A stretch of DNA of 51,166 bases from contig JAGQQG010000042.1 of NCBI GenBank assembly GCA_020426325.1, forward strand, positions 1-51,166, read 5' to 3'. The position numbers and the translations under genes were made by a program. Shown piece by piece: positions 26,464-35,973 of this stretch. The stretch comes from Planctomycetaceae bacterium (GTDB taxonomy: Bacteria; Planctomycetota; Planctomycetia; Planctomycetales; Planctomycetaceae). Position 1 is the stretch's first letter; each line of letters opens with the position of its first letter. The notes beneath the pieces were generated by a model. That model made no database searches. It saw nothing but the letters and a program-made list of their open reading frames with translations, and was not told the DNA's origin.

Positions 26464-27846
26464 TCATGTCCGTTGAATCTCAAAACCATGTCGTTTGTCG
26501 CGGCTGACGAGACTCTGGGCGAGTTTGTTGTTGATGATGGTTTCGGCTTCCGGGTCCCACTGGATTGTACTGCCGAGTCGGGCAGCGATGCCCGCGAGGT
26601 GGCAGGTTGACAATGCCCGGTGGTGACTGAAGACGTCGGAGATCGGTTGCACTCCGTCTGCCAGTGAGTCGAAGAAGTTGCGAAAATGATCGGTGACTTT
26701 GCGGCCCTTGTACACCGCTTCGATAGCTCCGTCGGGGAGGGGGTTTGTTTCGAGGTCCTCGACCGGTTTGCCGCTGAGGCGGCCGCGGTTGATGAAGATG
26801 CGGCCTTCTGTCCCCTCGAACATGATGCCGTTGTCGCCGTCGTGACGGATGACGAGTTCCATGCCGTCTGCGTAGGTGGCTTTGATGTGGAACTCGGTCG
26901 CCGTGTTGTACTGGTTGTTGATGGTCGGGTAGCCGTTCTCGAAGGGGACCGGGTGTTTGACCATGATCGGTTCGATCGTGACCGGGCCGGTATCGGTTTT
27001 GCCCATGGCCAAGGTGGCGATGTCGACGTGATGAGTACCCCAGTCAGTCAACTTGCCGCCCGAGTACTCGTACCACCAGCGGAACTCGTAATGCGTGCGT
27101 GACCAACTCTGAGTCTCCCCGTTGGGGCCGGCGAGGTAGTAATAGGGTGCCTCTGCGACCGGTCCCTGCCATTGGTTCCAGTCGAAGTGTTGGGGCGGAT
27201 CGACCGCAGGCAACTCCGGGCTCGTGGGACCTGCCCCGAGACTACATGTCACCCTCAGAACGGTTCCGATGCGTCCGTCGCGAATCATGGCGATTGCTTT
27301 GAGGAACTTGGTGTCGCTTCGTTGTTGCGTGCCGATCTGCACGATGCGACCGGTTTGCCTGACGACGTCGCACATCTGTCGCCCCTCATCGATCGTGAGC
27401 GTCATCGGCTTTTCGCAGTAGACATCCTTGCCGGAGAGCATGGCCTCGATGGCAATCTTGGCGTGCCAGTGATCGGGCGTTGAGATATGTACGACGTCTA
27501 CATCATCACGATCGATGATAGCCCGATAGTCAGCGATCACGTCCGGCACGCTGCCGCTCCAATCCTTGACCAACCCCGCCGCCCGGTCACGACGATCAGC
27601 ATCCACATCACAGACTGCCACGATGTCGCCGTACTTGGGGAACTCCTTCCCTGATCCATAAGTGCCATCCAGCCCGGTCGCCCGATGGTCCCAGCGACTC
27701 CCCGTTCCGATAACAGCAATGCGAGGCCGCTCATTCGCGCTCTCGAAACCGATCGCACGCCGGGAGTGACCTGTCCAGATGGCAATGCCGGTTCCGAGAG
27801 TCGACGACTTCAGAAACTGTCGACGTGTGAAGCTGCGACTTTGCAT
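26464..27846 (-). CDS. Gfo/Idh/MocA family oxidoreductase, Tat-exported
   Basis: An NAD(P)-dependent oxidoreductase-type protein of 460 residues. ATG 27846 opens a twin-arginine signal ([19 protein letters not shown]). The Rossmann part has [29 protein letters not shown] and the family motif YCEKPMT. The C-terminal alpha/beta domain has [20 protein letters not shown], containing the His typical of this family's active site. Planctomycetes encode dozens of such exported members, thought to act on sugars or sugar derivatives; the substrate cannot be read from sequence. It is the first gene of a possible three-gene minus-strand run. Confidence 0.93.
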   Translation of the reverse strand: MQSRSFTRRQFLKSSTLGTGIAIWTGHSRRAIGFESANERPRIAVIGTGSRWDHRATGLDGTYGSGKEFPKYGDIVAVCDVDADRRDRAAGLVKDWSGSVPDVIADYRAIIDRDDVDVVHISTPDHWHAKIAIEAMLSGKDVYCEKPMTLTIDEGRQMCDVVRQTGRIVQIGTQQRSDTKFLKAIAMIRDGRIGTVLRVTCSLGAGPTSPELPAVDPPQHFDWNQWQGPVAEAPYYYLAGPNGETQSWSRTHYEFRWWYEYSGGKLTDWGTHHVDIATLAMGKTDTGPVTIEPIMVKHPVPFENGYPTINNQYNTATEFHIKATYADGMELVIRHDGDNGIMFEGTEGRIFINRGRLSGKPVEDLETNPLPDGAIEAVYKGRKVTDHFRNFFDSLADGVQPISDVFSHHRALSTCHLAGIAARLGSTIQWDPEAETIINNKLAQSLVSRDKRHGFEIQRT

Positions 27847-28095
27847 GTGTCGATTGGTCCTCGGGCTTGCCATTGTTTCTTCGACAGCAAGTCTTGTCTG
27901 AGGGTGGGGACATGACCTTGGCGCGTTTTAAGCGTCGGTTCAGGTTAGTGCTCAGCAGGTGTGGCATTGTAAACGAGACTGCTGTGTGTTTATGTGGCGA
28001 GTCTTGTCGTCAATGTGGCGTGAACAGGATCCCACTATTCTACCACAACAAGCCCGATCACAGGACACTCCAGGCCAATGCTGGCAATGTCATTT

Positions 28096-28114
28096 CCCAA
28101 GCCGTCGGCTTAGG
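28096..28114. repeat. Short palindrome after the zinc-ribbon gene
   Basis: CCCAAGCCG (28096-28104), T, CGGCTTAGG (28106-28114) is an inverted repeat with a one-base centre; one position pairs only as a wobble. It lies just past the stop of the minus-strand zinc-ribbon gene and could be a weak terminator or a dispersed palindrome. Confidence 0.35.
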
Positions 28115-28121
28115 ATGCTGG

Positions 28122-28559
28122 TCAGGCGTTGGCGTGTTCGACGAAGTGCATGGCGCCGTTGCAGAATTTGCAGGCGACGTTCGCGCCCATGTACTTGTCT
28201 GCAGCGCGGATCTGCTGTCGACAGTGAGGGCAGTCGGTGTAGAAGGCAATGCGGTTCACGTCGCCGCCATCAAGGTCGAGTTGGAACGGCTTGAAGCAGA
28301 ACTTGCATTGCACGCGTTCGCCGACGTACTTGCCGTGAATTCGGAGTTCCTTCTGACAGTGTGGGCAACCCACGTAGTAGCCAATGGGATGGACGTCAAT
28401 CATGCTCTCGATCTCCTCAAGGCGGACAAATTCCGGAGGGGGAATCGGTTTGGATTGGAGGTCAGTGTTGAGGAGTGCTCCACAGCGTCGACAGTGAATC
28501 AGCAGGCGAGGCATGTCTGCTTCGCAATCAGGGCAGGGGCCCCCGGGCCATGCGGGCAT
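28122..28559 (-). CDS. Small protein with three tandem zinc-ribbon motifs
   Basis: A 145-residue protein with three Cys4 zinc ribbons: CPDC...CRRC near residues 9-27, CPHC...CKFC (second), and CPHC...CKFC (third, near the C-terminus). The second and third are clear duplicates: each has a GKYVGERVQCKFC/DKYMGANVACKFC half. Start ATG 28559 is preceded by GGGAGAAGAG; an upstream open stretch is low-complexity and rejected. No enzyme motif is present. Cytoplasmic; probably binds nucleic acid or protein. I do not know a function for this family. Confidence 0.75.
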   Translation of the reverse strand: MPAWPGGPCPDCEADMPRLLIHCRRCGALLNTDLQSKPIPPPEFVRLEEIESMIDVHPIGYYVGCPHCQKELRIHGKYVGERVQCKFCFKPFQLDLDGGDVNRIAFYTDCPHCRQQIRAADKYMGANVACKFCNGAMHFVEHANA

Positions 28560-28735
28560 TCTCTTCTCCCATTTCGTGAAAACAAGTAACTGTCCCGCTG
28601 CACGAAACAATCGGCTGTCTTCCCGCTTACCGATACGGCCCGCATGTGATGTGGTCTGGGTTCGCTGAGGTGCCGTCGATTGCAATCGGCCATGAGTTCG
28701 AACGACCACCTAGCGAAGGCTTGATTATAAGAAAC

Positions 28736-29977
28736 TCATTGGGCTTTCAGACAGGCCAGAGTGTGAAAACCGCGAAAATAGACTCGACCGTTCGCGACGG
28801 CTGGCGTCGAGTGAATGGGCTCGCCGAGAGGGCTCTTTGCGAGCAGTTCGAGTTTGGGCTGAGTGGCCACGACGGCAATCTGGCCGTCGTCCGATGGGCA
28901 GTAAAGTTTGTGGTCAATCATAACTGGCGAACTGTAATAGTTGCCTCCGACACGGACCCGATCGATCGTTTCACCGGACTTCAGGTCGACGCTCAGCACC
29001 ACGCCGTCGTCCTCCCAGAGATACAGGATGCCGTCCGAAATGATGGGTGTGGGTACATAGGGGAGCGACTTCGTGCGTGTCCATCGGACAGTGGGTTGCT
29101 TGACCGCTGGATCGACGCTCGGTTCGACGGCAACCATGTGATGTCCTTTTCCGCCCTTGCCACACGAAGCGATCACGACCCCTTCGCCATAGACGGGGGA
29201 GGCGACTGCCCGCATGGGGAGTTCACCCGATCCCCAGAGTTCGACTCCGGTTTCGAGATCCAGGCCCGTGATTCCAGTGGCACCGCTCACGCAGATCAGT
29301 TGTGGCTTCTGCCCAACGTCCGCCAGCACCAACGGGGTCGAATAAGCGGCCTCACGGTCAGCTCGGGACGATCGCCAGACTTCTTCTCCGGTCTTGCGGT
29401 TCAGAGCAATCACAAAACTGGGCCCCGCTTGATCATTCGCCAGAATGACAGTTTCGCCGTGCAGGATGGGAGCATGTCCCTGACCGTGTTGACTGGCGAA
29501 TGGTCCCAGATCCTCCGACCAAAGGGGATTGCCGTCGTGATCGTAAGCGGAAAAGAGATAGTGCTCTTTGTCAGCAAAGGCGATGTAGACGCGTTCGCCA
29601 TCGACGAGTGGGGTGCTGGAGCCGTAACTGTTGCGATCACTGACGTGAGGTTCAGGAGCGAGGTGGACAGATTGTGACCACAGCGACTCTCCCGTCAGAG
29701 CGTTGAGGCAAAGCAGCATACGCATGCCATCATCCTGCCCGGAAGCAACGAACAGACGAACTCCCCAGATGACGGGTGAAGAGTGTCCTGTCCCGGGGAG
29801 GTCGACCTTCCACTCGTAGTCCTCCTCGGTCCATTCAACGGGTACGTCCTTAAGCAGGCTGATTCCGTCGCCGTTTTCACCTCGAAAACGAGTCCAGTCG
29901 CTGCACTGAGCGGCTGAACACGTCAGCAGAATCGTCAAAGCGATGGGCCGGGACCACCGGCTGATCCACATGATCAT
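28736..29977 (-). CDS. Secreted PQQ-like beta-propeller protein
   Basis: A 413-residue propeller related to BamB and quinoprotein folds. Start ATG 29977 (or 29971) gives a signal peptide ending near CSAAQCS, followed by the planctomycete block DWTRFRGENGDGIS. Repeated blades have the pattern A-L-[ND]-x-x-T-G-E-x-[LV]-W (for example CLNALTGESLWSQ, ALNRKTGEEVWRS, GLDLETGVELWGS), typical of PQQ_2 repeats. There are no catalytic PQQ or heme ligands I can see, so a structural or binding role is likely. The stretch 29978-30100 is open but not protein-like. Confidence 0.88.
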   Translation of the reverse strand: MIMWISRWSRPIALTILLTCSAAQCSDWTRFRGENGDGISLLKDVPVEWTEEDYEWKVDLPGTGHSSPVIWGVRLFVASGQDDGMRMLLCLNALTGESLWSQSVHLAPEPHVSDRNSYGSSTPLVDGERVYIAFADKEHYLFSAYDHDGNPLWSEDLGPFASQHGQGHAPILHGETVILANDQAGPSFVIALNRKTGEEVWRSSRADREAAYSTPLVLADVGQKPQLICVSGATGITGLDLETGVELWGSGELPMRAVASPVYGEGVVIASCGKGGKGHHMVAVEPSVDPAVKQPTVRWTRTKSLPYVPTPIISDGILYLWEDDGVVLSVDLKSGETIDRVRVGGNYYSSPVMIDHKLYCPSDDGQIAVVATQPKLELLAKSPLGEPIHSTPAVANGRVYFRGFHTLACLKAQ

Positions 29978-30544
29978 GATTCTTGTTTGAGACCGTCTGG
30001 AGATGCTTGTCTTGGGGAGGTTGATTTGGGGAATCATCAAAAAACTCGTCAGAATCGGATGAAGGAGACCGGTGCTGGGTGTCTGCGGATTCTCAAGCAA
30101 AAGAAAGGAGATTGGATTCGAAATTTGACAGAAATCCTGATTGAACTCGGATAGAATTCGTTAACATGGTAACAATGTGTTAGCTCCGCTAGTGGAGGTC
30201 TTTTCTTATCATCCGGTGAATACACAACCTCCCTGAAGATGAACCCGTATCAGGATGGTTGGTTTCTATCGATCACGCAACTGTTTTGAGTTTTTTGTGA
30301 CTTTCATTTCAGACGAAAGACCCGTTGATTTCTGAGATTGGTGTTTCAAGTTACGGTTGTCGGTGATCGCTGATGTTTATTTCATCCTGGTTGGAATCTT
30401 CGCTCTTCGAGAGACCTTTTGAAGATTCCTTCGAACCGTCTGCCATGTTCTTCAGCGGTATCCACCTTAGGCCCATCAGGGATTGACGTCCGGCCCCTCA
30501 TTATAGCTGGCACAACCAAGTTGTAATGACGCAGGATTTGCATC
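29978..30544. other. AT-richer intergenic region between divergent genes
   Basis: About 570 bases upstream of both the PQQ propeller (minus) and the sigma-54 activator (plus). Part of it near 30110-30330 is AT-rich. I looked for a sigma-54 site (GG-N10-GC) and for a properly spaced sigma-70 promoter and found none convincing: TTGACA and TAGAAT both occur near 30130-30155 but are about 21 bases apart. No gene or RNA is recognised. Confidence 0.35.
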
Positions 30545-32608
30545 GTGATCAGTAATCAACAACAACAAAGGACATCGGTCGCACGTCTCGCCGTTTGTGA
30601 CGAGAGTGGAGGTGTCGGTCATGTTTACGAACTTTCGCCCGCACACCCGACAACTCTCGGGCGATTGCCATCCAACGACATCGTCATCGATGACGATTCG
30701 TGCAGTCGGCAACACTGTGAGATTTTTCTCGAAGGTCAAGTCTGGACGCTGCGAGATTTGGGCAGCCGGAACGGAACCCATGTCGACAACATTCGGATCA
30801 CCAGAGATTGGCCGCTGATGCATCAGCAGGTGATTCGAATCGGAAGCGCCCGTTTTCGATTCCTCATTGAGGGTGAAACAACTCGTGGGAAGGAAGACTT
30901 CGACACGGTTGTATCGCAGGAAACCTATCGGGAACTTCGTAGCACAATAACTTCCGTTCCGGATCTTGGATTCGAGGGTGATCCGGAGATCGAGAGTGAT
31001 TCGAACATCGTCCATCGGGCGAAAGAGAGTCACTACTTGATGGACCAGATTCCTCAAGAACGCAGCAGAGAACTTGCGGAGGGCTTGGGGTACCTGCATC
31101 GAATGGCGTTGCGAACCGCCGCCTGCCAAACCCTGATAGAACTTGCAAACTCGGCGTTGGACGGATTGTTTGATGCATTGGATGTCGATATCGGGGCAGT
31201 GCTTTTGCTGGATGAGACATCGAACAGTTCCAGTGATGTTCGCCATGCCCGACGAGTGGCTTATCGCAATCGGGTCGCCTTGGAGTACGAACAAGTCTCC
31301 AGCACGCTCACTGACGCGACGTTGTTACGAAACGAAGCGGTCCTAGCGGAGGACTGGCGGTCCAGCACTCCCCTGGATGGAGCCGATTCCGACAGTCTCG
31401 ATGAGATGGAAGTGCGGAGTGTGATTTGCGCTCCCATCCGCAGTCAGGGCAGAATCTGCGGGTTGATCCATCTCTATACGACACGAACGGATGCACTTCT
31501 CGATCAGGATGATTTGCATTTCACGCTGGCTGTCGCTGATCACTGCGGCACGGTGTTTGGACTGTTGGAAGAGCGGCAGAAGCTCAAACAGAGTCTTGAG
31601 CAGCAACGACAGAAGTATGACTCCCTTCGCAAACAACTGATTGAGAACAGTCAGCTGGTCGGGGAAAGTCCATCGATGCTGGCACTTCGTGATCAGGCCA
31701 TGCGGGTCGGCCCCACTGGCGCCACGGTGCTCGTACGGGGGGAGAGTGGGGTCGGTAAGGAACTGATCGCCCGGTTGATTCATCACAGCAGCGAGCGTGC
31801 TGACAAGCCGCTGGTCTGTATGAATTGTGCAGCTCTCTCAGAAAGTCTGCTGGAAAGCGAACTGTTCGGACACGAAAAAGGGGCATTTACAGGAGCGACA
31901 GAGAAGAAGATCGGAAAGTTCGAACAGGCCAATCAGGGAACGCTGTTTCTGGACGAAGTGGGTGAAATGAGTCCTGCGATCCAGGCCAAGTTTCTCCGCG
32001 TACTCGAAGGACATCCGTTCGAGAGAGTTGGAGGGAGCAATCCTGTGAACGTCAACGTCCGCGTGATTGCTGCGACGAACCGTCATCTGGAGGATGCTGT
32101 CAAAGCGGGTGAGTTCCGCCAGGATTTGTACTTTCGCTTACATGTTGTGCAGATCAACATCGATCCGCTTCGGGAACGCAGCCTGGATATTCCCATTCTA
32201 GCGGAACATTTTGTCAATCGGTTCAGCCAGAGCACCGGACGGGCCATACAAGGGCTGACTCCAGCTGCGATCGAAGTCCTTACTCGTTATCACTGGCCGG
32301 GAAACGTTCGGGAACTGCAAAACACGATCGAGCGAGCTGTCATTCTCTGTCAGACCGATCAGGTGGATGCGTGTGATATCCAGTTGTCGTCATTGGAGGG
32401 GGGGCGAACATCGGCGCACGGTTACGCCTCAACGGGAGAGGGGCAGTATCGGGAAATGACGATCGATGCTTTAGAGCAGGCACACATCCTGGCAACACTT
32501 GCATATACCGAGTGGAACAAGACCCGGGCTGCTCAAATCCTGGCTATCGAACGATCAACCCTGGATCGAAAGTTAAAAAGGTATCAGGTGTCTCGCCCAA
32601 AGGACTGA
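30545..32608 (+). CDS. Sigma-54-dependent transcriptional activator with FHA and GAF domains
   Basis: A 687-residue enhancer-binding protein that would drive sigma-54 RNA polymerase. Domain order: FHA (about 20-110; GRLPSNDIVIDD, SRQHCEI, LGSRNGTHVD), which binds phospho-Thr peptides; a GAF-like sensor (about 175-345); a short coiled linker; and AAA+ (about 370-605) with GESGVGKE near 399, the sigma-54-contact loop GAFTGA near 446 and LFLDEVGE near 468. The C-terminus (640-687) is a Fis-type helix-turn-helix (KTRAAQILAIERSTLDRKLKRY). The start is GTG 30545. The FHA domain suggests control by a Ser/Thr kinase rather than a histidine kinase. No sigma-54-type promoter was found nearby, so targets are unknown. 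Confidence 0.94.
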   Translation: MISNQQQQRTSVARLAVCDESGGVGHVYELSPAHPTTLGRLPSNDIVIDDDSCSRQHCEIFLEGQVWTLRDLGSRNGTHVDNIRITRDWPLMHQQVIRIGSARFRFLIEGETTRGKEDFDTVVSQETYRELRSTITSVPDLGFEGDPEIESDSNIVHRAKESHYLMDQIPQERSRELAEGLGYLHRMALRTAACQTLIELANSALDGLFDALDVDIGAVLLLDETSNSSSDVRHARRVAYRNRVALEYEQVSSTLTDATLLRNEAVLAEDWRSSTPLDGADSDSLDEMEVRSVICAPIRSQGRICGLIHLYTTRTDALLDQDDLHFTLAVADHCGTVFGLLEERQKLKQSLEQQRQKYDSLRKQLIENSQLVGESPSMLALRDQAMRVGPTGATVLVRGESGVGKELIARLIHHSSERADKPLVCMNCAALSESLLESELFGHEKGAFTGATEKKIGKFEQANQGTLFLDEVGEMSPAIQAKFLRVLEGHPFERVGGSNPVNVNVRVIAATNRHLEDAVKAGEFRQDLYFRLHVVQINIDPLRERSLDIPILAEHFVNRFSQSTGRAIQGLTPAAIEVLTRYHWPGNVRELQNTIERAVILCQTDQVDACDIQLSSLEGGRTSAHGYASTGEGQYREMTIDALEQAHILATLAYTEWNKTRAAQILAIERSTLDRKLKRYQVSRPKD

Positions 32609-32775
32609 ATGGGTTCAGATTGACCTCGATTGTGATCGATGGTCAGGCGGCTGATGGCGATGTCCGATCATGAAAAATTCTGAAACGCTGCCGCCGATGG
32701 TATTGTCGTGACCTGATGAGTGAAGTGAGTGGAGACGCTGATCGCACGATTCACGCAGAAAGCAAGTAGTGAACC

Positions 32776-33492
32776 ATGTCTCCGGGCGACCTGTTGATCG
32801 ACGGATACAATGTGCTTCACGCTGCTGGTCTGGCGCGACGGTCTTATGGACCGGGCGAATTCGAAAAACGTCGGGCGAATCTGATCAGAATGATTGCTCA
32901 GCAACTTTCCGCACGAGAGCGCCGACGGACGACGATTGTGTTTGACGCGAGCGATCGCTCGGTTCTGCCCTCGCCCCCGAAGGAGGTGTATGACGTGCTG
33001 GTCCTCTTCGCCGATGAGGGGGGAGATGCGGATGCCACCATTGAACGTCTCATTCAGGAGAACTCGGCCCCCCGCCGGTTATGTGTTATCTCCAGCGACC
33101 ATCGACTGCAAAAAGCGGCCCGCCGCCGTCGGGCCAAGTTCCTTGATAGTGATGTCTTCCTACAGCGTCTTGCGAACCGATCTCACCGCGAACATCGGCA
33201 TCGCCAGCAGGACGAACCTGATACCAAGCGTTCCGGACACTTGCCGCCGGCCGAAGTCGAAGCATGGCTCCGTGTGTTCAACGATCTCGATCAGGTCAAA
33301 ACCTCCACCCCTTCCGAAGCATCGCGTTCTAGCAAATCTGTTCAGCATCAAACGGCCAGTAAGCCTTCCCCGGAGGCTAAGCCACTCGTCAGCCCTGGGG
33401 ATTCCCCACATCAGCATGAAGTGAGGGAGCATCTCTCCCGCGAGGTTGAGTTCTGGGAATCACGAATCTCAGAACTCTGGGACGACAGCTGA
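32776..33492 (+). CDS. YacP-like NYN domain ribonuclease-fold protein
   Basis: A 238-residue protein whose first 150 residues match the YacP/Rae1-type NYN domain (PIN-like RNase fold): LLIDGYNVLHAAGL with the first acidic residue, VFDAS, FADEGGDADATIERLI with the second acidic cluster, and VISSDHRLQKAARRRRAKFLDS with the third. In Bacillus the homologue is a ribosome-associated mRNA endonuclease; that role here is inference. The C-terminal 85 residues are a variable polar region ending in a predicted helix. It ends 107 bp before the lipoprotein gene on the same strand. Confidence 0.85.
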   Translation: MSPGDLLIDGYNVLHAAGLARRSYGPGEFEKRRANLIRMIAQQLSARERRRTTIVFDASDRSVLPSPPKEVYDVLVLFADEGGDADATIERLIQENSAPRRLCVISSDHRLQKAARRRRAKFLDSDVFLQRLANRSHREHRHRQQDEPDTKRSGHLPPAEVEAWLRVFNDLDQVKTSTPSEASRSSKSVQHQTASKPSPEAKPLVSPGDSPHQHEVREHLSREVEFWESRISELWDDS

Positions 33493-33599
33493 ACAGCACA
33501 CGATTGACGCCTGTGCATCATCGTTCCACAATCAAAGTCTTGAAACGATCTCAAACGACTGACCAATCAGTGAGATTAGTCCCCATTACGGGAGAGAGT

Positions 33600-34481
33600 A
33601 TGCCACTGTCGCATGAAGTCGATCATACGGTGCTTTGGAGTTTTCGCCGCAGATACTTGCTCGCGCTCCTGAGTTGCCTGACCTTGGGATGTGGGGCCGA
33701 GAAATATCAGGAGCGACTGGCCCAGACCAGCGAATACTTTGAGTACAAGGATCGGATTAACCGCGAATTGGGACCTGAGTGGACCGGACACGGCATCAGC
33801 ATCAAGGTTCCGAAGCAATTTCAACTCATCCCTCCCCCTGCGACACCTGACGGCGAAGAGGAAGAGTTTGCATCGCCGACAGAAGATCATCGGCAACCTC
33901 ACTACCTGGGAATTGAACTGCCGGGGCTGGTTGGGGCCTGGAAGGCTAACGTGCAAGCCGATGCGGAAGGCTCCGATCACGGACGGACAGCGTACCTGTA
34001 TCTGTTCAGCAACTATGATCTCTACCATCAGCCCCCTGATCAATTTGGCGTGAGTGTTGATCCGACGACATTCATGTCGGACTTCGAGCGTCAGCTCACA
34101 GCGGCGATCGGAGTCTTTCTACCGGAGGGAGACGGAGGGACTGGTGCTGACAAGAATATCCGTTACCGCGAAATGATTCCGGCCGGGCCGCCTAACAGCA
34201 AGTTCCGCCCGAGGAGTGACTTCACGGCGGTTGCTCTCTCTCCCGGGATCCCGGTCAGCGATGTCCCTTTGGAGATGCAACTTTACGAATGGCTGGGGAG
34301 CAAGGTGCAGGTCGCTGTGCTCATGGTCTACCCCGCGTCGGTGAGTCCTCAGGAGCATTTGCAGGAGAGGCTCCAACTCGCGATGGAGACCTTCGTGGCA
34401 TCCGATCAGCCACCGCGTCCGGCAGGTTCTTCTTCCGGTCCAAGCCCTTCCGGGCAGAAGGGCCCTTCAAGGAGTTTCTGA
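33600..34481 (+). CDS. Probable lipoprotein of unknown function
   Basis: A 293-residue protein, unrecognised. ATG 33600 is chosen over earlier starts because GGGAGAGAG lies immediately upstream. The N-terminus has RRR followed by a hydrophobic run and CLTLGC, a lipobox-like site with Cys31, suggesting a lipid-anchored envelope protein. The mature part has no known motif; it ends in a Pro/Ser/Gly-rich low-complexity tail. It converges with glgC. Confidence 0.75.
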   Translation: MPLSHEVDHTVLWSFRRRYLLALLSCLTLGCGAEKYQERLAQTSEYFEYKDRINRELGPEWTGHGISIKVPKQFQLIPPPATPDGEEEEFASPTEDHRQPHYLGIELPGLVGAWKANVQADAEGSDHGRTAYLYLFSNYDLYHQPPDQFGVSVDPTTFMSDFERQLTAAIGVFLPEGDGGTGADKNIRYREMIPAGPPNSKFRPRSDFTAVALSPGIPVSDVPLEMQLYEWLGSKVQVAVLMVYPASVSPQEHLQERLQLAMETFVASDQPPRPAGSSSGPSPSGQKGPSRSF

Positions 34482-34588
34482 GCAGCCACGAGTTTGGCTC
34501 GGGAATTCCTTTTGCCCTGAACGCACGTCACTAGGCCGGACGATGGTCTGCTAAAGGTGACGTGCTGTCGATGGGAGATGATCAGCGA

Positions 34589-35872
34589 CTAAAGGCGCCA
34601 ACCATTCGGTAAGGTGGCGCCGCGGGGGATTACGATAATCCCGTCCCGGATCACGATCGGGTCGTGATCTGCATCGAGCTCGCCCGTGGGTTTGACGATC
34701 ACATCACTGCCGATCCTGCAGTTTTTGTCGACGATGGCCTGCTCGATGACTGCCCGATTACCAATCGCCATGGGCGGTCTGTCCAATTGCGCATTCTCAG
34801 CGTGGTGGTCTTCTGACTCGAAGTAGTCAGCCCCCATCAATACGCAGTTACGAATCGTGACGTCCTTGCCGATGTTGCATCGCACGCCGATCAAACTGTT
34901 TTCGATCACCGTGCCTTTGTCGATGTTGCACCCATCAGCAATCAGGCTCCCAGTGATCGTGGCACCGTCGATTCGCGTCGCCGGCAGGTAGCGCGGCCGT
35001 GTATAGATCGGGGTATCCTCCATGTCGAATCGGAACGGAGGCTTTCGGTGAGCAAGTTGGAGATTGCACTCAAAGAAGGCTTTGATGGTTCCGATGTCTT
35101 CCCAGTAACCATCAAACAGATGTACCTGAACGTGACGGGAGCGAATCGATGCGGGGAAGACCTCTTTGCCGAAGTCTTCATATTCGGTCTTCTCCAGCAG
35201 GTCGACGAGCGTGTCTCGATTGAACAGGTAGATGCCCATACTCGCGAGACAGTCGCGCCCGCGGCTCTGCACACCATGAGCATCGAGCCAGGCGGGTTCT
35301 GTCCGGACCAGTGCCAGTTCCTCTTCGGTCTTCGGTTTCTCGAGGAAGCCCTCGACACGACCGGCATCATTCAGTCGCATGATGCCGAATGATGCTGCCT
35401 TCTCCCGGTCGACTGGCAGGCCGGCGATGGTGACGTCTGCCCCCGTTTCCTGGTGAGTCTGGAGCATCTCCCGGAAGTCCATGCGGTAGAGCTGGTCACC
35501 GGAAAGAATCAGCACATAGTCGATCCCGTGCTGTTGGACATATCGCAGGTTCTTGCGAACCGCGTCAGCGGTTCCCTGATACCAGTCTTCCCCCCGGTTA
35601 TTGGTCTGCTGAGCCGCGAGAATCTCGACAAAACCGCCGTGAAACGGGTCAAAGCGGTAGGTCTGCCGAATGTGGCGATGCAGGCTGACCGAGTTGAATT
35701 GTGTCAGCAGGTAGATCCGGCTGATCTCACTGTTCAAGCAGTTGGAGATCGGGATGTCGATCAGCCGGTACTTGGCTGCCAACGGCACCGCCGGCTTCGA
35801 CCGATAGGCCGTCAACGGCTGCAACCGGGTTCCCTTGCCACCACCCAAGACTAAGCAGGCTACGTTCTTCAT
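34589..35872 (-). CDS. glgC: Glucose-1-phosphate adenylyltransferase (ADP-glucose pyrophosphorylase)
   Basis: GlgC makes ADP-glucose from ATP and glucose-1-phosphate, the committed step of bacterial glycogen synthesis. The 427-residue protein has the N-terminal nucleotidyltransferase signature LVLGGGKGTRLQPLT, then RLIDIPISNCLNS, WYQGTADAVRKN, the GDQLYRMD catalytic Asp and the FLEKP sugar-binding motif. From about residue 300 it has the left-handed beta-helix (repeats such as ADGCNIDKGTVIENSLIG). Length and motifs match the cyanobacterial/plant-like branch. Other glycogen genes are not in the window. Confidence 0.96.
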   Translation of the reverse strand: MKNVACLVLGGGKGTRLQPLTAYRSKPAVPLAAKYRLIDIPISNCLNSEISRIYLLTQFNSVSLHRHIRQTYRFDPFHGGFVEILAAQQTNNRGEDWYQGTADAVRKNLRYVQQHGIDYVLILSGDQLYRMDFREMLQTHQETGADVTIAGLPVDREKAASFGIMRLNDAGRVEGFLEKPKTEEELALVRTEPAWLDAHGVQSRGRDCLASMGIYLFNRDTLVDLLEKTEYEDFGKEVFPASIRSRHVQVHLFDGYWEDIGTIKAFFECNLQLAHRKPPFRFDMEDTPIYTRPRYLPATRIDGATITGSLIADGCNIDKGTVIENSLIGVRCNIGKDVTIRNCVLMGADYFESEDHHAENAQLDRPPMAIGNRAVIEQAIVDKNCRIGSDVIVKPTGELDADHDPIVIRDGIIVIPRGATLPNGWRL

Positions 35873-35973
35873 TCCGGTAATAGAGCAGAACGTTGCGCTT
35901 GTTTCAATTGGATGGCGAGGTCATCTTTTCGGATTTCCTGCCATCAGGAATCACCCGAGGGGACGACTGAATT

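Noticed and set aside
28646-29677. Plus-strand open frame (343 codons) opposite the PQQ propeller
   Set aside because: Antisense to a well-supported propeller gene, with no domain.
30125-30155. TTGACA and TAGAAT as a promoter
   Set aside because: The two elements are about 21 bases apart, too far for a standard sigma-70 promoter.
30373-30486. Possible 37-codon gene upstream of the sigma-54 activator
   Set aside because: No ribosome site, ordinary chance length, and codon use unlike its neighbours.
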